NCBI GenBank assembly: GCA_002708765.1
Contig: PAPD01000038.1
Span: forward strand, 1-50,398
Direction of reading: 5' to 3'
DNA length: 50,398 bases
Origin: Gammaproteobacteria bacterium
GTDB taxonomy: Bacteria > Pseudomonadota > Gammaproteobacteria > Pseudomonadales > Azotimanducaceae
This document shows positions 44,633 to 50,398 of the stretch, one piece after another (position 1 is the first letter of the stretch; the number at the start of each line of letters is the position of its first letter). A model generated the notes under the pieces. The model saw only the letters and a program-made list of their open reading frames with translations. It did not search any database and was not told where the DNA came from. The position numbers and the translations under genes are program-made.

Positions 44633-46213
44633 ATGGCCGAACTGATATCACCTATTGCGGAAAAATCTCCTGAGAGACTAGCTCTGGCAGACGAATTCGG
44701 AAACACCAAATGGGGCGAATTCCATGAAAGGGTTAACCGTCTGATAAACGCGCTGCGCAAAGCAGGACTAAAAACCGGGGATACCTTTGCGGTCCTCAGT
44801 GGAAACCGACGGGAATATGTTGAAGCTTTTGCTGCTGCAGCTCACGGGGGATGGTTGCTCGTACCCATTAATTGGCATCTTGTAGCCAAGGAAATTTGTT
44901 ATATCCTTGAAAACTCGCAATCGAAAGCTCTTTTTATTGATTCACGTTTCGATAATTTAGGGAAAGAGACAATATCGCATCCCGATGCTCCCCATATTTC
45001 AACCGTAATTGTTTTTGACAATTCTCAGGAAAACCTGCTCGCAGGAAGGCCCGATGTGCTTTCGTATGAAGAATTCTTGTCCGCAGCCTCTCTCGAAGAA
45101 CCTGACGAACAAAGCCTTGGAGGACCAATGTTCTATACCTCGGGAACAACTGGACACCCGAAAGGCGTAAAAAGCGCGCTATCCCAGACCGGAGCGCCAG
45201 TAGAAACTCTAAAAATGATTGGAGATGGCTTGTCGGGAATGCTTTCTATACAACCCGGAGGCCGGACTTTATTGGTCGGACCTATATATCATTCAGCGCA
45301 ATGGGCCTTTTCTTTTCTGCCGCTACTAGCCGGTAGCAGCATTATTATGAGACATAAGTTTGACGGAGCAGAAACCTTAAATCTGATAGATAAATATGAA
45401 ATTACGAATATCCATCTGGTGCCCACCCAGTTCACCCGCATGCTCAGATTAGATAAAAAGGAAAAGAAGAGCTTTGCAGGGAAAAGTCTTGATATAGTCT
45501 GGCACGGTGCAGCCCCCTGCCCTCCGAAAATAAAACGACAGATGATAGATTGGTGGGGACCAGTGATCTGCGAATACTATGGTTCTACAGAAGGATCAAT
45601 AGTGTCCACGGTAAATAGCGAGGAGTGGTTAACTCGACCCGGCACCCTTGGCAAACCAACCCCCATTATGGAAATCGTGGTCGTCAAGGACGACGGATCC
45701 AAAGCAGAAAATGGAGAGTCGGGCCAAATCTACGTAAGAAACCTTATGGGATCTGACTTCGAATATCATAACGACCCGGAGAAAACAGAAAAAGCACATC
45801 TGGAGCCAGGTCTATTCACCTTTGGAGATATTGGATATCTGGATTCAGACGGTTATCTTTTCATGAGCGACAGAAAGATTGATATGATCATTTCAGGAGG
45901 GGTTAACATCTATCCTGCCGAAATCGAAGCTGTCTTAATCGATCACCCCTCGGTTATTGACGCGGCAGTCTTCGGAATTCCTAACGAGGAGTTCGGAGAA
46001 GAAGTAAAAGCTGCAATCGAACTGAATGAAGAAATTGAAGGCGATGAAAAACTGATGGACGAAATCATCGCATATTGCAGGGAAAATCTTGCAGGGTTTA
46101 AAGTTCCCAAGTCGATCGATTTCGAGAAAAACCTACCTAGGCACCCTACTGGGAAACTCCTTAAACGAATCCTGAGAGACAAATACTGGAACGAAGAAGA
46201 TCGAAAGATCTAG
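44633..46213 (+). CDS. AMP-forming acyl-CoA synthetase
   Basis: This 526-residue ANL-superfamily ligase activates a carboxylic acid to its CoA thioester through an acyl-AMP. Motifs in order are the P-loop YTSGTTGHPKGVK, YGSTEG, GDIGYLDSDGYLFMSDRK, the hinge to GGVNIYPAEIE, and the catalytic lysine in PTGKLLKRILRD. I chose the ATG at 44633 (MAELISPIAEKSPE); an in-frame ATG at 44594 adds 13 residues not typical of the family. The chain length is not predictable. It probably supplies acyl-CoA to the dehydrogenase pair 5-6 kb away. Confidence 0.93.
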   Translation: MAELISPIAEKSPERLALADEFGNTKWGEFHERVNRLINALRKAGLKTGDTFAVLSGNRREYVEAFAAAAHGGWLLVPINWHLVAKEICYILENSQSKALFIDSRFDNLGKETISHPDAPHISTVIVFDNSQENLLAGRPDVLSYEEFLSAASLEEPDEQSLGGPMFYTSGTTGHPKGVKSALSQTGAPVETLKMIGDGLSGMLSIQPGGRTLLVGPIYHSAQWAFSFLPLLAGSSIIMRHKFDGAETLNLIDKYEITNIHLVPTQFTRMLRLDKKEKKSFAGKSLDIVWHGAAPCPPKIKRQMIDWWGPVICEYYGSTEGSIVSTVNSEEWLTRPGTLGKPTPIMEIVVVKDDGSKAENGESGQIYVRNLMGSDFEYHNDPEKTEKAHLEPGLFTFGDIGYLDSDGYLFMSDRKIDMIISGGVNIYPAEIEAVLIDHPSVIDAAVFGIPNEEFGEEVKAAIELNEEIEGDEKLMDEIIAYCRENLAGFKVPKSIDFEKNLPRHPTGKLLKRILRDKYWNEEDRKI

Positions 46214-46240
46214 CTACCAGAAAAAACTCCCTAGTTAGCA

Positions 46241-47629
46241 TCAGGATTTGGCGATCCCGACCATCTCAGCTAAATCGGTGAACTTGACCCTAGGTCTGCC
46301 CTCGGATTCCCCTTTTGCCAGCTCTGCGTCATCAATCTTCTTCCATTCCGGATAGCTTATGACCTGTTTGCCACAATTCTTGGTGAGTTCCTCGGCACCA
46401 GCTATGGTAGGATCTTCAGGTTGATTAATTCTCCCCGCTTCAAGATCTTCGACCATAAATGCTACCGTCTCCTGCGCGCAGGTCTTGTTAGTTCCTATGA
46501 CTCCGCTAGGCCCTCTCTTTATCCACCCCGCAGTATATAAACCAGCAACAGGACTGCCATCTGATTCAATTACTCTTCCAGCCTCGTTCATTATAGTTCC
46601 GCTGTCTTCGTGATAGGGAATGCCAGGTAATGGCTTACCCTTGTAACCCACACTCCGGAAAATCAGACCCGCAGGAATCGTTTCCGTCTCATCGGATGCA
46701 ACCGGTCTTACACTACCGTCCTCATTCTGAACAAGCTTGTTTTTGACCACTTTAAGCCCTTCTACTTTGCCACCCTCACCGAGCACCTCGATCGGAGAAA
46801 CCAGAAATCTGATGGTAAGCAACCGTGATTTGGTGCCAAAAGGACGATTCGCGTATTCGCCAATATATTCTACATTCTTCAAGGCATTCTTATTATCCTG
46901 AATCAGGGTTCTACTTGCCTCATCCACCTTCGCTTCACTAAGGGGCACCGTGACATCAGCATCATCGAATTCACCCAATTCTTTGATTTCAGGCGGCGTA
47001 AAAGCTGCCTGGGCGGGACCACGCCGCCCCAGGATATAGACATTTCGTACCTTACTATTCTTTAGCACCTCAAGTGCATGATCAGCGATATCGGTGACCG
47101 CGAGCTCATCATGTGTCTTGCAGAGAATTCGTGCGACATCCATAGCAACGTTTCCTACCCCTACTATCGCGATGTTTTCCTGAGACAAATCAAATGTTCT
47201 ATCGGCAAAATCGGGATGCCCGTTATACCATGCAACAAATTCAGTTGCAGAAAAACAGCCTTCAAGATCCTCTCCGGGGATGCCCAGGTTTCTATCAAAA
47301 GGCGCACCAGTTGAAAACATCACCTGGTGATAGTGACGCCGAAGATCTGCAAGAGAAATATCTCTCCCATACTCAACATTTCCAAAGAACCTAAAATTAG
47401 GTAATTGAGCGCTCTTATCATAAGCTCTCTGAACAGTTTTATCCTTTTGATGATCGGGGGCAACTCCTGCCCTCACAAGACCAAAAGGAGTGGGAAGCCG
47501 ATCGTACATATCGAACTCGACTGAGAGATTCTTTTTCTTAAGAAAATTACTTACCGTATAAAATCCCGCAGGACCAGAGCCTATTATCGCAACCCGTAAA
47601 GGATTTTCCGCCGAACCTATTGAAGCCAT
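46241..47629 (-). CDS. FprA-type ferredoxin-NADP+ reductase
   Basis: This 462-residue flavoprotein of the adrenodoxin-reductase/FprA type has the FAD motif VAIIGSGPAGFYTVSNFL and the signature DRLPTPFGLVRAGVAPDHQ. The NADP motif is VGVGNVAMDVARIL followed by GRRGPAQAAFTPPEI, and the C-terminus has GLYTAGWIKRGPSGVIGTN. It passes electrons from NADPH to a ferredoxin, often for P450 or Rieske oxygenases. I chose the ATG at 47629, preceded by AGGTGG at 5 nt, over an in-frame start 9 nt upstream. No ferredoxin gene is adjacent. It is convergent with the acyl-CoA synthetase gene. Confidence 0.93.
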   Translation of the reverse strand: MASIGSAENPLRVAIIGSGPAGFYTVSNFLKKKNLSVEFDMYDRLPTPFGLVRAGVAPDHQKDKTVQRAYDKSAQLPNFRFFGNVEYGRDISLADLRRHYHQVMFSTGAPFDRNLGIPGEDLEGCFSATEFVAWYNGHPDFADRTFDLSQENIAIVGVGNVAMDVARILCKTHDELAVTDIADHALEVLKNSKVRNVYILGRRGPAQAAFTPPEIKELGEFDDADVTVPLSEAKVDEASRTLIQDNKNALKNVEYIGEYANRPFGTKSRLLTIRFLVSPIEVLGEGGKVEGLKVVKNKLVQNEDGSVRPVASDETETIPAGLIFRSVGYKGKPLPGIPYHEDSGTIMNEAGRVIESDGSPVAGLYTAGWIKRGPSGVIGTNKTCAQETVAFMVEDLEAGRINQPEDPTIAGAEELTKNCGKQVISYPEWKKIDDAELAKGESEGRPRVKFTDLAEMVGIAKS

Positions 47630-47973
47630 GATATCCACCTAACTATTTACTGCGGTAAAAGACTAGCAGATAACTTCAAAAAAGTAGATCAAATAAAGCC
47701 AACTTTTAGGAACTAACCCTCCCGTTGGCAGTTGCCAATCCCTGACATCGAATGCATTATCTAGGATCGAAAAAACCCCTGATAAGAGAAATGGGGAAAC
47801 ACTAAATCTATCTTGTCATTGCTTCTGCCTAGGCAATAAGTTCCTGGATGCCTCCGGAACGTCTGGAAAGAGAATAAAGAGTTATGATTTAACCAGGGAG
47901 AATTGGTTTTCGTTGAATCAAGAAAAATCTAGGACTGCGCACTTAAAAACATTAAAGGAGTGCTCGCTACAAA
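47630..47973. other. intergenic region between FprA-type gene and mutY
   Basis: This 344 bp divergent gap contains no ORF that I can support. It has a perfect palindrome TTGGCAGTTGCCAA at 47725-47738, about 100 bp upstream of the reductase ATG and possibly an operator. A 10 bp palindrome TGCCTAGGCA lies near 47827. AAAGGAG at 47954-47960 is the only candidate ribosome site for mutY, though at 13 nt it is distant from the ATG. The start of the reductase lies at 47629. Confidence 0.4.
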
Positions 47974-49008
47974 ATGAAAAATTTTTCTAACAGACTGCTG
48001 CAATGGTTCGAGGAAAATGGAAGGAAAGACCTCCCCTGGCAGAAAGAAAAAAGCCCTTATCGTATCTGGGTTTCAGAAATAATGTTGCAACAGACACAAG
48101 TCAAGACAGTAATACCTTTTTTTAACAGATTCTTTAAGAGATTCAAATCCGTGCACGACCTAGCCGACGCGCCTCTTGACGAAGTTCTCCATTACTGGAG
48201 CGGTCTGGGTTACTATGCCCGAGCTAGGAATCTGCACCGAACAGCAAAAATCATTTCTGATGAGCTAGAAGGAGAATTCCCGACTTCTCAAGAAGAGCTC
48301 GCTGCCTTGCCTGGAATCGGCAGATCAACCGCTGGCGCTATCTTGGCAATTAGCTCGGGGAAAAAAGCTACTATTCTTGACGGAAACGTAAAACGTGTTC
48401 TAAGCAGAATTATAGGTTTCACCGAGTGGCCAGGCATAACTGTTAACGAAAAAAAACTATGGGATTACGCAGAACAACTGACTCCGGATCAACGCGTTGC
48501 TGATTACACGCAAGCAATCATGGATCTTGGAGCAACACTATGCACTCGATCTAAGCCCAAATGTAATGAGTGCCCTTTTCTTCAAAACTGCAAAGCGTAT
48601 GAGCTAGGCATAGTAGAAAAATGTCCCGGCAGAAAACCTAAAAAAACCATCCCCACAAAAGAAGTTACAATGATACTAGCAATTTCCTCGGGCAGATTTC
48701 TTCTAGAAAAAAGGGACAAAAAGGGGTTATGGGGAGGCCTTTGGACTCTTCCGCAATGTGACGCAGATGACCTAAAGATCAAGCTGGAGGATCTGTTGCT
48801 GACAGGACAAGAATTTGAAACATTGCCCGTGCACCGACATTCTTTCAGTCATTATCACCTTGATATAACTCCGGTTCGAATTAAGACCAAAAAGACACCG
48901 GCACTCCGCGGGGAAAAAGAAGATTATCTCTGGATTAAACCAAATGGTCAGAAGAAAGTTGGAATTCCTAAACCGACAGAAAAACTTATGGAAAAATACC
49001 TTTGTTGA
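47974..49008 (+). CDS. mutY: A/G-specific adenine glycosylase MutY
   Basis: This 344-residue base-excision enzyme removes A opposite 8-oxoguanine. The catalytic Glu is in WVSEIMLQQTQV, the helix-hairpin-helix is LPGIGRSTAGAIL, and the catalytic Asp is in ILDGNVKRVLSR. The 4Fe-4S cysteines are C-x6-C-x2-C-x5-C (CTRSKPKCNECPFLQNC). A C-terminal NUDIX-like domain holds the 8-oxoG reader HRHSFSHYHLDI. It is followed by yggX after 83 bp, the conserved pair. Confidence 0.96.
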   Translation: MKNFSNRLLQWFEENGRKDLPWQKEKSPYRIWVSEIMLQQTQVKTVIPFFNRFFKRFKSVHDLADAPLDEVLHYWSGLGYYARARNLHRTAKIISDELEGEFPTSQEELAALPGIGRSTAGAILAISSGKKATILDGNVKRVLSRIIGFTEWPGITVNEKKLWDYAEQLTPDQRVADYTQAIMDLGATLCTRSKPKCNECPFLQNCKAYELGIVEKCPGRKPKKTIPTKEVTMILAISSGRFLLEKRDKKGLWGGLWTLPQCDADDLKIKLEDLLLTGQEFETLPVHRHSFSHYHLDITPVRIKTKKTPALRGEKEDYLWIKPNGQKKVGIPKPTEKLMEKYLC

Positions 49009-49091
49009 TATCAAAATGCTCGCGTTGAAAAGAGGACACTAATTGTGCACCCTGTTATTTTTCTTAATACAAGAATCCCGGATCATAGATA

Positions 49092-49364
49092 ATGACCAAT
49101 AAAGTTTTTTGCAGGCGATTCAAAAAAGAGCTTCCCGGCCTGGAAACTCCTCCCTTTCCCGGGGCTGCCGGAGAGGAAATATTTTCAACTGTGTCACAGC
49201 GAGCATGGCAAGAATGGCAAAATCTGCAGACTATGCTTATTAATGAAAAACATCTAAACCTGAGAGATAAAGAATCTCGAGAATACCTGAATAGTCAAAG
49301 AGCGCTATTTTTAGACGGACACCCAACAGACCGAGCTGAGGGTTTTATCCCGGAAGATGACTAA
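49092..49364 (+). CDS. yggX: Fe(2+)-trafficking protein YggX
   Basis: This 90-residue protein is implicated in protecting Fe-S proteins from oxidation. The family pattern is complete: VFCRRFKKELPGLETPPFPG with the conserved Cys7, then SQRAWQEWQNLQTMLINE and a C-terminal FIPEDD-like tail. The association with mutY (an Fe-S enzyme) is conserved in gammaproteobacteria. Confidence 0.95.
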   Translation: MTNKVFCRRFKKELPGLETPPFPGAAGEEIFSTVSQRAWQEWQNLQTMLINEKHLNLRDKESREYLNSQRALFLDGHPTDRAEGFIPEDD

Positions 49365-49394
49365 TAGTCGAAGAAAGGCTATATTGCCCACTTC

Positions 49395-49423
49395 TTGACT
49401 ACCCTGAGAGGTTCGGCTTTAAT
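49395..49423 (+). promoter_or_regulatory. sigma-70 promoter of tRNA-Phe
   Basis: TTGACT (49395-49400), a 17 nt spacer and TTTAAT (49418-49423) form a near-consensus promoter. The following CACGAGCG is a GC-rich discriminator, as in stable-RNA promoters. Transcription would start about 25 nt before the tRNA. Confidence 0.75.
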
Positions 49424-49454
49424 CACGAGCGTTCTAACAGGGGTATAACAAGAT

Positions 49455-49530
49455 GGCCAGATAGCTCAGTCGGTAGAGCAGGGGACTGAAAATCCCCGTG
49501 TCGGTGGTTCGATTCCACCTCTGGCCACCA
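49455..49530 (+). tRNA. tRNA-Phe (anticodon GAA)
   Basis: This 76 nt cloverleaf has the acceptor stem GGCCAGA / TCTGGCC and the D-arm AGCTCAGTCGGTAGAGC. The anticodon stem GGGGA/TCCCC holds GAA at 49488-49490, the T-arm contains GGTTCGATTCC, and the CCA end is encoded. It closely resembles E. coli tRNA-Phe. The position after mutY-yggX is conserved in Pseudomonas-type genomes as I recall. Confidence 0.97.
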
Positions 49531-49671
49531 CTTTAGACCATCTTCGATTCTCATGTCACACTGGTGCCACAATAAGAATTCATTTTCATCCAAGTTAATC
49601 TGGCTCATCACACCCAAAAAAACCCTCTAGCGCGTCATAGTGTAGGATTTTTGGAATAATTGTCTCAAAGA

Positions 49672-50398
49672 CTAAAACCAGATGTCGTCCAGTTTGCCTG
49701 ATTCAAGTTCATTGGCATAAGAAAGGTAATAGTTACGATTCGGTGCATTATATTCTTGGCTTGCAAGCGCACGAAGAGCGGCTATCTTTATTTCCCGGGC
49801 TGATTCACGTTCTGCTTTCCCTAGCCACTTAAGAGAATCCGTAAGTTCGAGCGCCCACTGGAACTCTCCCGCTTTCATTGCGGCTCTGGTTTTCCGTTCC
49901 AGTTTTTTAATACCACCGGCCAACCTGGCTACTTTCTCAGCTTCATCCCTAGGATGAAGTCGATTCAGTGATACAGGATTACCATCATACCAACCAAGCA
50001 ACCCTGAATAGATTGCGCGGACAGCGTGAGATATCGAACCATAAAACTCAATCAGGTAGGGTTTATTAACTGCGTTAGCGGCCAGTTTAACCTCATGAGC
50101 TATCAAATCAGGGCCCTTGCCCAAGTTGATACCTCGTATAGTCTGATCATAAACCGCACGTATCGCCTCGCTATATTCGCGAAGCGCGATGGTAGCTAAT
50201 TCTCTACCTGACAGAGGCGATGTATGACCCCCAACCAGATGGTCAGGTTCAAATGTCGCCATCCTGGCAACACTTGTCGACCAGTTTAGTACATTTCTGT
50301 ACCCGGTCCCGCGAATTGCATATAGATTAGGAAATGCATGATAGAAATTATCACCAGCAAACAGCACACGCTCCTCAGGCAACCAAACAAACAATGCG
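49672..50398 (-). CDS. alkyl sulfatase / metallo-beta-lactamase protein (C-terminal part, N-terminus off the edge)
   Basis: The 3' part of a gene for an SdsA1/YjcS-like alkyl sulfatase; its N-terminal zinc-binding half continues past the right edge. Visible are the end of the metallo-beta-lactamase domain (AGDNFYHAFPNLYAIRGTGY, and GGHTSPLSG with a probable zinc His) and the alpha-helical alkyl-sulfatase dimerisation domain (LIEFYGSISHAVRAIYSGLLGWYDGNP). The protein stops after that domain, without the C-terminal SCP2-like substrate domain of SdsA1. Such enzymes hydrolyse sulfate esters, giving alcohols for further oxidation. Confidence 0.85.
   Translation of the reverse strand, partial: ALFVWLPEERVLFAGDNFYHAFPNLYAIRGTGYRNVLNWSTSVARMATFEPDHLVGGHTSPLSGRELATIALREYSEAIRAVYDQTIRGINLGKGPDLIAHEVKLAANAVNKPYLIEFYGSISHAVRAIYSGLLGWYDGNPVSLNRLHPRDEAEKVARLAGGIKKLERKTRAAMKAGEFQWALELTDSLKWLGKAERESAREIKIAALRALASQEYNAPNRNYYLSYANELESGKLDDIWF

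Noticed and set aside
49531-49671. Integration site or mobile element after tRNA-Phe
   Set aside because: No repeated tRNA 3' end, integrase fragment or recombination-like repeat could be seen in the 140 bp after the tRNA.

Overview
The window reads as the chromosome of a free-living, probably marine, gammaproteobacterium. The backbone genes lie in the order I know from Pseudomonas-like genomes: aroB-aroK / mrcA, rpmE-priA, SPOR protein-hslV-hslU-DUF971-ubiE-ubiB-hisI-hisE-tatABC, typA, ntrB-ntrC-trmL / secB-rhodanese, envC-ctpA / hisA-hisB, mutY-yggX-tRNA-Phe. Base composition is AT-leaning in this backbone. TonB-dependent receptors, acyl-CoA enzymes and an alkyl sulfatase suggest a heterotroph using lipid-like or aromatic organic matter. 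No rRNA, CRISPR array, insertion sequence or phage gene was seen.

Layout. 1-15.4 kb is housekeeping: shikimate genes, cell wall synthesis, replication restart, the HslVU protease, ubiquinone synthesis, histidine genes, Tat export, dtd and typA. Several genes usually found between these neighbours are absent here (pilMNOPQ, argS, ubiJ). 15.4-21.9 kb is a first accessory module: an aldehyde dehydrogenase, a nitrilase-fold protein lacking its catalytic cysteine, an AAHS-type transporter and a TonB receptor. It sits between typA and ntrB, where thiI and glnA occur in relatives as I recall them. 22-30.2 kb returns to backbone: ntrBC-trmL, secB, rhodanese, envC, ctpA, hisA, hisB.

30.3-47.6 kb is a second, larger accessory region between hisB and mutY, with visibly higher GC in places. 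It carries a TrpB2-type enzyme, a mosaic high-GC TonB receptor, a peroxiredoxin, an MFS transporter with an apparent ATC start, a two-subunit acyl-CoA dehydrogenase, an alpha/beta hydrolase, a CaiB-type CoA-transferase, a luciferase-like oxidoreductase, a TorF-type porin, an acyl-CoA synthetase and a ferredoxin-NADP reductase. Together these look like uptake, CoA activation, desaturation, oxygenation or redox, and hydrolysis of an unknown carboxylic compound. 48-50.4 kb is backbone again (mutY, yggX, tRNA-Phe) plus an alkyl sulfatase running off the edge.

Regulation. The strongest non-coding signals are two sigma-54 promoters with upstream NtrC-type palindromes. One drives ntrBC, implying autoregulation. 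The other drives the TorF-type porin about 20 kb away. This places an outer-membrane porin under nitrogen control, with the regulator encoded in the same window.
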